Assembly (NCBI RefSeq): GCF_039555335.1
Contig: NC_092628.1
Coordinates: 72,197,706-72,261,705, forward strand
Reading direction: 5' to 3'
DNA: 64,000 bases
Origin: Amphiura filiformis
Taxonomy: Eukaryota > Echinodermata > Ophiuroidea > Amphilepidida > Amphiuridae
Position 1 is the first letter of the stretch; every line of letters starts with the position of its first letter. Below, in pieces: positions 45,201-57,200 of this stretch. The notes under the pieces were generated by a model. It was not told where the DNA came from. It ran no database searches and saw only the letters and a list, made by a program, of their open reading frames with translations. The position numbers were made by a program, and so were the translations under genes.

Positions 45201-47803
45201 TGCCCAGCTTGCGTCTACTGATATCACTAGAGAATTAAACTTCAACATATATCCATGGGCCTCATAAGTCAAATATTATGGGCCCTAAGGCCCCAAATGT
45301 TAAAACAAAGGGCCGGCCGTTTCTCATCAAATAAAGCAGCTTCCGGGCTCAGAATTTGTACATGTACACAGTAGCACCTGAGAATTATATTGTTACTAAC
45401 ACTCACATACCCCCCCACACATGTAGGACTAAACAGACTTATCCGTATTATAATTATTAATATACTACCGGTAATTGGAAATACCAGCGTGAAGCGTTAA
45501 GGCTGTTCCAGTTAAATTACATAATTGGCTGTTCCATTTAATTTACATACTCCCTCTGAAATGGTCCCAAAATAGGCTGTTCCGTTTAATTTACATACTC
45601 CCTCTGAAATAGCTGTTACATTTAATTTACATACTCCCTCTGGAATAGTTTCCCTTATCATATTGCATAGCCTCACTGTGAGTAAGAGATACTGACAACA
45701 GCAACCTATGGAGAGTAAGAGAGACGACTCCCCTGGTGGGGGGTCACTTTTTACAATTTCTTTATTTAAAGTTCTACGACAGTGCAACCTACATTCAATT
45801 AAAGCTTGTGACTTGGACTTTCACTTTTTACACATTTTCTGCCCAATTGGGCGACTTTTTACACATTCTTAATATTAAGTCCTCAGCAAATAAGGACTGT
45901 AAGTTTGGGTACACCGATAACATGAGGGTATAGCCGTATTTGTGTACAAATATATAGCCTTCTAGTTTAGAGCTGTAATCGTCTTTATCGCTACGATTTA
46001 GGGGTCATTCGGCGCGACACAGTCCAAAAACAGGGGTTTGAGGGAACATATATAGGCCCTACCTGTATGGTCATTTGTGTCAAGCCCCCCCCAGAACAGA
46101 CGCATCATCGCGTGCAGTAATTTTACCTTGCAGTATTATCAAAATGGCAGACTGCTGGAAACATATTACGACATTCATCCCTCATCGTAGGTGCAAATGA
46201 CATGTATGGAGATCGTGGCAGAAAATTATCTGGTCTTGTTTCATCCGGGAATTGACAACAGCCTTCAGTAGGAGATGTAGTCTTACAGAACCGCTCATCA
46301 CTATCAAATAGATCTGTAGGTAATAATACACAAACCGGGATTGCAATAGGAAAAGGGACCGTGAGTATATTACATAACATGTGTTGCCGATTCAAGCAAT
46401 TAATGAGGCTTGGGGTGTGGAAGTGATCATTAAACATATTAAACAGCAAAATACATTATTTCTGGATGTGTTGAACTTCTTAGGGAACTTTCTTCCAAGA
46501 ACAAGTTGCAAAAGCAAATGCAAACAAACACACACCCCACCCCTATATTCCATCAAACACACATACAAACAAGCAAACAACTAAACAAACAAACAAACAA
46601 ACAAACACAAACACACACACACACACCCACCCCCACACCCACACACACACAAACAAACAAACAAACAAACAAATGACAATAGCCAAGTGCGCAAAGACCC
46701 CACTTACCCAGACCGTCCTCATGTGAAACAAATCGATCACTCTCCTTCCTTCCCTTGAATATCTTTACAGCAGATTGTTCGGTTACCGAGGGACATGCTG
46801 GTCTATAGAACTGTCTTCCCTTCAATCGGTTAACGCGAGTCAACTGTTCAGGCTGATCAGGATACGCTAATAAAGACCTGTGGCCTAGAGCACGAGGTCC
46901 AAACTGCACAAAAATCATGGTTTAAAATTGTCATGTAAAACACGAGGATTATTATCTTCAAGATCTGGTATCAATAACACCTCCGCAGGCATGATTGATA
47001 GCACATTTCCTGTTGGCGTTATTAAACAACCAACACCAAACGTTCCACCCAGCCACCCATTCACTCATGGTATTGGTATAGTAGGGCTATTTCTTCCAAA
47101 TTTGTACGAGATTTGCACTGGATTGACCAATGGATCATTGATTAAGTTCATCAAATCTATGCTTTCTAGTTTATCCTTCGAATGCCACCAACCCTAAAAT
47201 GCCTCTAAGCAACATGTTTCACCAGCACCAGCACAACTTTGTATATACACCTTTTTTGGCATACATTTTGAGTTCATCATTTGAATTGATCGTCTTTGAA
47301 CCCCGAATTTCCACCGCACCGGATGAAAAGGTCAACGGCATCACCACTCCTAGTTTACCCAGAATGGCGGCTATAAGGAGGAAATCATTGAAGACTGAAG
47401 ACTCGAACAAAACTGCACTGACTTTACTAGCCTAGCATAGAAATCTGCTGTTGATAGCTTCATTCCGTAGGCTGCTTCCTCAGAGTCTTTGCACCAGTCT
47501 AACTCATGAAGAGGCCTATCGTACACCAAGGATACACCAACTTTCTGATGGTATATGTGTTATGATTGCAAGGTTTGGTATATGAATTTTGATCACCCCC
47601 TCCCCCCACACACCCCCACCCTTATAAATTTACTTACCTCGGCTCTTCCCCTCACTACTCCGATAATGTGACGCTGCATTAGCAAGTCAGCTATTTCAGA
47701 CACTGTTACTTTGCGGGCATTTCTCTCTTTAGCGATGGCATCAATCTCATCATGGTCGAAGAGTGGTAGGCCAGTATACATCAAATCCTTGAACTTCTTC
47801 GGT
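42065..47803 (-). CDS. Carbamoyltransferase, NodU/CmcH family, C-terminal part
   Basis: Five exons (47638-47803, 46708-46903, 46127-46313, 42964-43075, 42065-42205) join in matching phases to about 267 residues and a TGA stop. Family landmarks in order: GVVRGRAE joined to FGPRALGHRSLLA, then FYRPACPSV, SPYMSFAPTMRDECR, FPAVCHFDNTARLQTVS and INTSFNVKGKPI. These correspond to the C-terminal half of NodU, CmcH and TobZ, which use carbamoyl phosphate and ATP to carbamoylate a hydroxyl group; the animal substrate is unknown. The N-terminal Kae1-like part must lie on exons beyond the window. The intron before 47803 contains the satellite. No lesion is visible, so the gene is probably functional. 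A CAG/CAA repeat lies just after the stop. Confidence 0.85.
42645..42908. mobile_element. Foldback MITE, copy 2
   Basis: Termini AATCCTGGCAGAAATTCG and ACATTTTCCACCAGGATT. Same interior words as copy 1 but more diverged ends. In the last intron of the carbamoyltransferase gene. Confidence 0.83.
42964..43075 (-). CDS. Carbamoyltransferase exon d, NTSFNVK
   Basis: Acceptor GTTGTCAG, donor GTAAAT, ends in phase 0. Encodes LQTVSKESEPWFHSLLQEIG then GGYEILINTSFNVK, matching the family's ...LLNTSFN..GEPI block. A foldback element at 42645-42908 sits 55 bp downstream in the next intron. Confidence 0.83.
43186..43358. mobile_element. Short MITE, CAATAGAGGTTATCCA termini
   Basis: ATTGCAATAGAGGTTATCCA and TGGATAACCTCTATTGTGCA bound about 170 bp. 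In an intron of the carbamoyltransferase gene. Confidence 0.78.
43780..44260. mobile_element. MITE with CACTGTAAA termini and GAACAC repeats
   Basis: CACTGTAAAC ... TTTTACAGTG flanked by TA on both sides (43778-43779, 44261-44262). The interior is a degenerate repeat of GAACAC/GTGTTC words in both orientations. In the carbamoyltransferase intron. Confidence 0.8.
44320..45400. repeat. Minisatellite of about 145 bp with GGGCCC boxes
   Basis: GGGCCGGCCGTT or a variant recurs at about 44875, 45021, 45166 and 45311 (spacing 145-146), each preceded by ATGGGCCCCAGGGCCCCAAA and followed by AATAAAGCAGCT. Earlier, more diverged units reach back to 44.45 kb, after a TCC-rich microsatellite (44370-44408). 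ORFs here repeat with the unit and are not genes. Confidence 0.88.
45501..45650. repeat. Short tandem repeat, GGCTGTTCC unit
   Basis: Four units beginning at about 45501, 45528, 45575 and 45611 with TTTAATTTACATACTCCCTC. Noncoding. Confidence 0.8.
46127..46313 (-). CDS. Carbamoyltransferase exon c
   Basis: Acceptor ACCTACAG, split G/AT codon, donor GTAAAA. Encodes an animal-specific looking insert (DLFDSDERFCKTTSPTEGCC), then the conserved SPYMSFAPTMRDECR and FPAVCHFDNTAR. The arginine codon is split with the next exon. Confidence 0.8.
46546..46674 (+). repeat. (CAAA)n / (CA)n microsatellite
   Basis: Compound AAACAAAC and ACACAC tracts in the intron between carbamoyltransferase exons b and c, 34 bp from the donor of exon b. 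The minus-strand ORFs rich in VCV/FVCL come from it. Confidence 0.92.
46708..46903 (-). CDS. Carbamoyltransferase exon b, FGPRALG signature
   Basis: Acceptor TTTGTGCAG, phase 0, donor GTAAGT. Encodes FGPRALGHRSLLAYPDQPEQ, NRLKGRQFYRPACPSVTEQS and a charged tail. This is the most conserved block of the NodU/CmcH family and fixes the assignment. Confidence 0.88.
47638..47803 (-). CDS. Carbamoyltransferase exon a (upstream-most visible)
   Basis: Acceptor CATTGTCAG and donor GTAAGT; 1 base plus 55 codons. Encodes PKKFKDLMYTGLPLFDHDEI, AKERNARKVTVSEIADLL and HIIGVVRGRAE. The first base completes a codon from an exon outside the window. The glycine-arginine end runs straight into FGPRALG of the next exon, as in bacterial homologues (GR.EFGPRALG). 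Confidence 0.8.
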
Positions 47804-49161
47804 CTGACAATGGAAACAAACATATTTCAAAAGTATTATAGGATTTAAATATTGCCTTATTATTGATTTGATTTGGTACTTACGACATTGTCAAATATTA
47901 TGTTTAAGCTATCTACTGCTGATAGCAATTTATTATGCAAGATATATCTACTGCTGATAGTAAATTATTATTTAACATGTTTAAAAGCGATCTATATTAC
48001 TTATTGCAAATTACCATTTAAAAGCTAGCTACCACCATGACCACCGATATCAAATTATTATGTAAAAGCCATATACTGCTGATAGCAATTTATTATGTAA
48101 GAGATAGCTACTGTTGATAGAAAATTATTGTTTATCATTTTTAAAAGATATCTATATTGCGTATTGCAAATTACCATTTCAACGTCGATAGCAAATTATT
48201 ATGTAAAAGTTATCTACTGCCGATAGCAAATTATTATGTAAAAGCTATCTATTGCTGATAGCAAATTATTATTTAAAAGCTATCTACTGCTGATAGCAAA
48301 TTATGTAAAAGCTATCTACTGCTAATAGCAAATTGTTATTTAAAAGCTATTTACTGCTAATAGCAAATTATTATTTAAAAGCTATCTACTGCTAATAGCA
48401 AATTATGTAAAAGCTATCTACTGCTAATAGCAAATTATGTAAAAGCTATCTACTGCTGATAGCAAATTATGTAAAAGCTATCTACTGCTGATAGCAAATT
48501 ATGTAAAAGCTATCTACTGCTGATAGCAAATCATTATGTAAAAGCTATCTACTGCTGTTATCAAATTATGTAAAAGCCATCTACTGCTGATAGCAAATTA
48601 TGTAAAATCTATCTACTGCTGATAGCAAATTATTATGTAACAGCTATCTACTGCTGATAGCAAATTATGTAACAGCTACCTACTGCTGATAGCAAATTAT
48701 TATGTAACAGCTATCTACTGCTGATAGCAAATTATTATGTAACAGCTATCTACTGCTGATAGCAAATTATGTAACAGCTATCTACTGCTGATAGCAAATT
48801 ATTATGTAACAGCTATCTACTGCTGATAGCAATTTATTATGTAAAAGCTATCTACTGCTGATAGCAATCTATTATGTAAAAGCTATCTACTGCTGATAGC
48901 AATTTATTATGTAAAAGCTATCTACTGCTGATAGCAATTTATTATGTAAAAGCTATCTACTGCTGATAGCAAATTATTATGTTAAAGCTATCTACTGCTG
49001 ATAGCAAATTGTTATTTAAAAGCTATCTACTGCTGATAGCAAAGTATTATTTAAAAGCTATCCACTGCTGATAGCAAATTATTATGTAAAAGCTATCTAC
49101 TGCTGATAAAAAAATTATTATTTGATAGCTATCAACTACTGATAGCAAATTATTATATAAA

Positions 49162-49290
49162 AGCTATCTACTTAGATATCAAATCATTACTTATGTATAA
49201 TGTGTATTTTTCATTCACGCATAGTTATGTCAATTAGATATTGCTTCGGCAATGTTTTTATTATTTTATGTTTTTATTATTTAAAAGCTA
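49162..49290. repeat. Satellite spacer copy 1
   Basis: A non-satellite segment of about 125 bp interrupts the array. It starts CTACTTAGATATCAAATC, includes TATTTTTCATTCACGCAT and ATTGCTTCGGCAATG, and ends with T-rich sequence before CTACCGCTAA. The ATTGC-TTCG-GCAAT part is a small perfect hairpin. Confidence 0.85.
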
Positions 49291-50576
49291 TCTACCGCTA
49301 AAAGCAAATTATTATGTAAAAGCTATCTACTGCTGATAGCAAATTATTATGTAAAAGCTATCTACTGCTGATAGCAAATTATTATGTAAAGGCTATCTAC
49401 TGCTGATAGCAAATTATGTAACAGCTATCTACTGCTGATAGCAAATTATTATGTAACAGCTATCTACTGCTGATAGCAATTTATTATGTAAAAGCTATCT
49501 ACTGCTGATAGCAAATTGTGATGTAAAAGCTATCTACTGCTGATAGCAAACTATTATGTAAAAGCTATCTACTGCTGATAGCAAACTATTATGTAAAAGC
49601 TATCTACTGCTGATAGCAAATTATTATGTAAAAGCTATCTACTGCTGATAGCAAATTATTATGTAACAGCTATCTACTGCTGATAGCAAATTATTATGTA
49701 AAAGCTATCTACTGCTAATAGCAAATTATGTAAAAGCTATCTACTGCTGGTAGGAAATTATGTAAAAGCCATCTACTGCTGATAGCAAACTATTATGTAA
49801 AAGCTATCTAATGCTGATAGCAAATTATTATGTAAAAGCTATCTACTGCTGATAGCAAATTATTATGTAAAAGCTATCTACTGCTGATAGCAAATTATGT
49901 AACAGCTATCTACTGGTGATAGCAAATTATTATGTAACAGTTATCTACTGCTGATAGCAATTTATTATGTAAAAGCTATCTACTGCTGATAGCAAATTGT
50001 CATGTAAAAGCTATCTACTGCTGATAGCAAACTATTATGTAAAAGCTATCTACTGCTGATAGCAATTTATTATGTAAAAGCCATCTACTGCTGATAGCAA
50101 ATTATTATGTTAAAGCTATCTACTGCTGATAGCAAATTGTTATTTAAAAGCTATCTACTGCTGATAGCAAAGTATTATTTAAAAGCTATCTACTGCTGAT
50201 AGCAAATTATTATGTAAAAGCTATCTACTGCTGATAGCAAATTATTATGTAAAAGCTACTAGTATATATTGCTAATAGCAATTTATTATGTAAAAGATAT
50301 CTACTGCTGATAGAAAATTATGTAACAGCCATCTACTGCTGATAGCAAATTATTATGTAAAAGCTATCTACTGCTGATAGCAAATTATTATGTTAAAGCT
50401 ATCTACTGCTGATAGCAAATTGTTATTTAAAAGCTATCTACTGCTAATAGCAAAGTATTATTTAAAAGCTATCTACTGCTGATAGCAAATTATTATGTAA
50501 AAGCTATCTACTGCTGATAGCAAATTATTATTTGATAGCTATCTACTGCTGATAGCAAATTATTATATAAAAGCTA

Positions 50577-50700
50577 TCTACTTAGATATCAAATCATTAC
50601 TTATGTATAATGTGTATTTTCATTCACGCATGTGTCAATTAGATATTGCTTCGGCAATGTTTTTATTATTTTATGTTTTTATTATTTAAAAGCTACCTAC
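50577..50700. repeat. Satellite spacer copy 2
   Basis: Near-identical copy of the spacer at 49162, with the same flanking diverged units (CTACCTACCGCTAATAGC on the right). Confidence 0.85.
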
Positions 50701-52124
50701 CGCTAATAGCAAATTATTATGTAAAAGCTATCTACTGCTGATAGCAAATTATTATGTAACAGCCATCTACTGCTGATAGCAAATTATTATGTAACAGCCA
50801 TCTACTGCTGATAGCAAATTATTATGTAAAAGCTATCTACTGCTGATAGCAAATTATTATGTAAAAGCTATCCACTGCTGATAGCAAATTACGTAATGTA
50901 AAAGCTATCTACTGCTGATAGCAAATTATTATGTAAAAGCTATCTACTGCTGATAGCAATTTATTATGTAAAAGCTATCTACTGCTGATAGCAATTTATT
51001 ATGTAAAAGCTATCTACTGCTGATAGCAATCTATTATGTAAAAGCTATCTACTGCTGATAGCAATTTATTATGTAACAGCTATCTACTGCTGATAGCAAT
51101 TTATTATGTAAAAGCTATCTACTGCTGATAGCAAATTGTCATGTAAAAGCTATCTACTGCTGATAGCAATCTATTATGTAAAGCTATCTACTGCTGATAG
51201 CAATTTATTATGTAAAAGCTATCTACTGCTGATAGCAAATTATTATGTTAAAGCTATCTACTGCTGATAGCAAATTGTTATGTAAAAGCTATCTACTGCT
51301 GTTAGCAAATTATGTAACAGCTATCTACTGCTGATAGCAAATTATTATGTAAAAGCTATCTACCGCTGATAGCAAATTTTTATGTAAAAGCTATCTACTG
51401 CTGATAGCAAATTATGTAAAAGCTATCTACTGCTGATAGCAAATTATTATGTAAAAGCTATCTACTGCTGATAGCAAATTATTATGTAAAAGCTATCTAA
51501 TGCTGATAGCAAATTATTATGTAAAAGCTATCTACTGCTGATAGCAATTTATTATGTAAAAGCTATCTACTGTTGATAGCAAATTATTATGTAAAAGCTA
51601 TCTACTGCTGATAGTAAATTGTGATGTAAAAGCTATCTACTGCTGATAGCAATTTATTATGTAAAAGCTATCTACTGCTGATAGCAATTTATTATGTAAA
51701 AGCTATCTACTGCTGATAGCAAATTGTCGCGTAAAAGCTATCTACTGCTGATAGCAAATTGTCATGTAAAGCTATCTACTGCTGATAGCAATCTATTATG
51801 TAAAAGCTATCTACTGCTGATAGCAATTTATTATGTAAAAGCTATCTACTGCTGATAGCAAATTATTATGTTAAAGCTATCTACTGCTGATAGCAAATTG
51901 TTATGTAAAAGCTATCTACTGCTGATAGCAAATTATTATGTAAAAGCTATCTACTGCTGATAGCAAATTATTATGTAAAAGCTATCTACTGCTGTTAGCA
52001 AATTATGTAAAAGCTATCTACTGCTGATAGCAAATTATTATGTAAAAGCTATCTACTGCTGATAGCAAATTATTATTTGATAGCTATCTACTGCTGATAG
52101 CAAATTATTATATAAAAGCTATCT

Positions 52125-52246
52125 ACTTAGATATCAAATCATTACTTATGTATAATGTGTATTTTTCATTCACGCATGTGTCAATTAGATATTGCTTCGG
52201 CAATGTTTTTATTATTTTATGTTTTTATTATTTAAAAGCTACCTAC
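52125..52246. repeat. Satellite spacer copy 3
   Basis: Same spacer and same flanks. About 1.55 kb from copy 2. Confidence 0.85.
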
Positions 52247-52624
52247 CGCTAATAGCAAATTATTATGTAAAATCTATCTACTGCTGATAGCAAATTATTA
52301 TGTAACAGCCATCTATGCTGATAGCAAATTATTATGTAACAGCCATCTACTGCTGATAGCAAATTATTATGTAAAAGCTATCTACTGCTGATAGCAAATT
52401 ATTATGTAAAAGCTATCTACTGCTGATAGCAAATTATTATGTTAAAGCTATCTACTGCTGATAGCAAATTGTTATTTAAAAGCTATCTACTGCTAATAGC
52501 AAAGTATTATTTAAAAGCTATCTACTGCTGATAGCAAATTATTATGTAAAAGCTATCTACTGCTGATAGCAAATTATTATTTGATAGCTATCTACTGCTG
52601 ATAGCAAATTATTATATAAAAGCT

Positions 52625-52748
52625 ATCTACTTAGATATCAAATCATTACTTATGTATAATGTGTATTTTTCATTCACGCATGTGTCAATTAGATATTGCT
52701 TCGGCAATGTTTTTATTATTTTATGTTTTTATTATTTAAAAGCTACCT
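52625..52748. repeat. Satellite spacer copy 4
   Basis: Same spacer, only about 500 bp after copy 3, so the block between them is a short variant of the higher-order unit. Confidence 0.85.
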
Positions 52749-54129
52749 ACCGCTAATAGCAAATTATTATGTAAAAGCTATCTACTGCTGATAGCAAATT
52801 ATTATGTAACAGCCATCTACTGCTGATAGCAAATTATTATGTAACAGCCATCTACTGCTGATAGCAAATTATTATGTAAAAGCTATCTACTGCTGATAGC
52901 AAATTATTATGTAAAAGCTATCCACTGCTGATAGCAAATTACGTAATGTAAAAGCTATCTACTGCTGATAGCAAATTATTATGTAAAAGCTATCTACTGC
53001 TGATAGCAATTTATTATGTAAAAGCTATCTACTGCTGATAGCAATTTATTATGTAAAAGCTATCTACTGCTGATAGCAATCTATTATGTAAAAGCTATCT
53101 ACTGCTGATAGCAATTTATTATGTAACAGCTATCTACTGCTGATAGCAATTTATTATGTAAAAGCTATCTACTGCTGATAGCAAATTGTCATGTAAAAGC
53201 TATCTACTGCTGATAGCAATCTATTATGTAAAAGCTATCTACTGCTGATAGCAATTTATTATGTAAAAGCTATCTACTGCTGATAGCAAATTATTATGTT
53301 AAAGCTATCTACTGCTGATAGCAAATTGTTATGTAAAAGCTATCTACTGCTGTTAGCAAATTATGTAACAGCTATCTACTGCTGATAGCAAATTATTATG
53401 TAAAAGCTATCTACCGCTGATAGCAAATTTTTATGTAAAAGCTATCTACTGCTGATAGCAAATTATGTAAAAGCTATCTACTGCTGATAGCAAATTATTA
53501 TGTAAAAGCTATCTACTGCTGATAGCAAATTATTATGTAAAAGCTATCTAATGCTGATAGCAAATTATTATGTAAAAGCTATCTACTGCTGATAGCAATT
53601 TATTATGTAAAAGCTATCTACTGTTGATAGCAAATTATTATGTAAAAGCTATCTACTGCTGATAGTAAATTGTGATGTAAAAGCTATCTACTGCTGATAG
53701 CAATTTATTATGTAAAAGCTATCTACTGCTGATAGCAATTTATTATGTAAAAGCTATCTACTGCTGATAGCAAATTGTCATGTAAAAGCTATCTACTGCT
53801 GATAGCAAATTGTCATGTAAAAGCTATCTACTGCTGATAGCAATCTATTATGTAAAAGCTATCTACTGCTGATAGCAATTTATTATGTAAAAGCTATCTA
53901 CTGCTGATAGCAAATTATTATGTTAAAGCTATCTACTGCTGATAGCAAATTGTTATGTAAAAGCTATCTACTGCTGATAGCAAATTATTATGTAAAAGCT
54001 ATCTACTGCTGATAGCAAATTATTATGTAAAAGCTATCTACTGCTGATAGCAAATTGTTATTTAAAAGCTATCTACTGCTAATAGCAAAGTAAAAGCTAT
54101 CTACTGCTGATAGCAAATTATTATGTAAA

Positions 54130-54256
54130 AGCTATCTACTTAGATATCAAATCATTACTTATGTATAATGTGTATTTTTCTTTCACGCATGTGTCAATTA
54201 GATATTGCTTCGGCAATGTTTTTATTATTTTATGTTTTATTATTTAAAAGCTACCT
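54130..54256. repeat. Satellite spacer copy 5
   Basis: Same spacer with a CATTC to CTTTC change. About 1.5 kb after copy 4. Confidence 0.85.
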
Positions 54257-57200
54257 ACCGCTAATAGCAAATTATTATGTAAAAGCTATCTACTGCTGAT
54301 AGCAAATTATTATGTAACAGCCATCTACTGCTGATAGCAAATTATTATGTAACAGCCATCTACTGCTGATAGCAAATTATTATGTAAAAGCTATCTACTG
54401 CTGATAGCAAATTATTATGTAAAGCTATCCACTGCTGATAGCAAATTACGTAATGTAAAAGCTATCTACTGCTGATAGCAAATTATTATGTAAAAGCTAT
54501 CTACTGCTGATAGCAATTTATTATGTAAAAGCTATCTACTGCTGATAGCAATTTATTATGTAAAAGCTATCTACTGCTGATAGCAATCTATTATGTAAAA
54601 GCTATCTACTGCTGATAGCAATTTATTATGTAACAGCTATCTACTGCTGGTAGCAATTTATTATGTAAAAGCTATCTACTGCTGATAGCAAATTGTCATG
54701 TAAAAGCTATCTACTGCTGATAGCAATCTATTATGTAAAAGCTATCTACTGCTGATAGCAATTTATTATGTAAAAGCTATCTACTGCTGATAGCAAATTA
54801 TTATGTTAAAGCTATCTACTGCTGATAGCAAATTATTATGTTAAAGCTATCTACTGCTGATAGCAAATTATTATTTAAAAGCTATCTACTGCTGATAGCA
54901 AATTATTATGTAAAAGCTATCTACTGCTGATAGCAAATTATTATGTAAAAGCTATCTACTGCTGTTAGCAAATTATGTAAAAGCTATCTACTGCTGATAG
55001 CAAATTATTATGTAAAAGCTATCTACCGCTGATAGCAAATTATGTAAAAGCTATCTACTGCTGATAGCAAATTATTATGTAAAAGCTATCTACTGCTGAT
55101 AGCAAATTGTTATGTAAAGCTATCTACTGCTGATAGCAAATTATTATGTTAAAGCTATCTACTGCTGATAGCAAATTGTTATGTAAAAGATATCTACTGC
55201 TGATAGCAAATTATGTAAAAGCTATCTACTGCTGATAGCAAATTATTATGTAAAAGCTATCTACCGCTGATAGCAAATGTTTATGTAAAAGCTATCTACT
55301 GCTGTTAGCAAATTATGTAACAGCTATCTACTGCTGATAGCAAATTATTATGTAAAGCTATCTACTGCTGATAGCAAATTATCATGTAAAAGCTATCTAC
55401 TGCTGATAGCAAATTATTATGTAAAAGCTATCTACTGCTGATAGCAAATTATTATGTAAAAGCTATCTACCGCTAATAACAAATTATTATGTAAAGCTAT
55501 CTACTGCTGATAGCAAATTATGTAAAAGCTATCTACTGCTGATAGCAAATTATTATGTAAAAGCTATTTACCGCTGATAGCAAATTATTATGTAAAAGCT
55601 ATCTACTGCTGATAGCAATTTATTATGTAAAAGCTATCTACTGCTGATAGCAAATTATGTAAAAGCTATCTACTGCTGGTAGCAAATTATTATGTAAAAG
55701 CTATCTACTGATGATAGCAAATTATTATGTAAAAGCTATCTACTGCTGATAGTAAATTGTTATGTAAAAGCTATCTACTGCTGATAGCAAATTATGTAAA
55801 AGCTATCTACTGCTGGTAGCAAATTATGTAAAAGCTATCTACTGCTGATAGCAAATTATGTAAAAGATATCTACTGCTGATAGCAAATTATTATGTAAAA
55901 GCTATCTACTGCTGATAGCAATTTATTATGTAAAAGCTATCTACTGCTGATAGCAATTTATTATGTAAAAGCTATCTACTGCTGATAGCAATCTATTATG
56001 TAAAAGCTATCTACTGCTGATAGCAATTTATTATGTAACAGCTATCTACTGCTGATAGCAATTTATTATGTAAAAGCTATCTACTGCTGATAGCAAATTA
56101 TTATGTAAAAGCTATCTACTGCTGATAGCAATCTATTATGTAAAAGCTATCTACTGCTGATAGCAATTTATTATGTAAAAGCTATCTACTGCTGATAGCA
56201 AATTATTATGTTAAAGCTATCTACTGCTGATAGCAAATTGTTATGTAAAAGCTATCTACTGCTGTTAGCAAATTATGTAACAGCTATCTACTGCTGATAG
56301 CAAATTATTATGTAAAAGCTATCTACCGCTGATAGCAAATTCTTATGTAAAAGCTATCTACTGCTGATAGCAAATTATGTAAAAGCTATCTACTGCTGAT
56401 AGCAAATTATTATGTAAAAGCTATCTACTGCTGATAGCAAATTATTATGTAAAAGCTATCTAATGCTGATAGCAAATTATTATGTAAAAGCTATCTACTG
56501 CTGATAGCAATTTATTATGTAAAAGCTATCTACTGTTGATAGCAAATTATTATGTAAAAGCTATCTACTGCTGATAGTAAATTGTGATGTAAAAGCTATC
56601 TACTGCTGATAGCAATTTATTATGTAAAAGCTATCTACTGCTGATAGCAATTTATTATGTAAAAGCTATCTACTGCTGATAGCAAATTGTCATGTAAAAG
56701 CTATCTACTGCTGATAGCAATCTATTATGTAAAAGCTATCTACTGCTGATAGCAATTTATTATGTAAAGCTATCTACTGCTGATAGCAAATTATTATGTT
56801 AAAGCTATCTACTGCTGATAGCAAATTGTTATGTAAAAGCTATCTACTGCTGATAGCAAATTATTATGTAAAAGCTATCTACTGCTGATAGCAAATTATT
56901 ATGTAAAAGCTATCTACTGCTGTTAGCAAATTATGTAAAAGCTATCTACTGCTGATAGCAAATTATTATGTAAAAGCTATCTACCGCTGATAGCAAATTA
57001 TGTAAAAGCTATCTACTGCTGATAGCAAATTATTATGTAAAAGCTATCTACTGCTGATAGCAAATTGTTATGTAAAAGCTATCTACTGCTGATAGCAAAT
57101 TATTATGTTAAAGCTATCTACTGCTGATAGCAAATTGTTATGTAAAAGATATCTACTGCTGTTAGCAAATTATGTAAAAGCTATCTACTGCTGATAGCAA

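Noticed and set aside
46543-46740. Cysteine/valine-rich minus-strand ORFs
   Set aside because: Translation of the CAAA/CA microsatellite; only the part overlapping exon b is coding.
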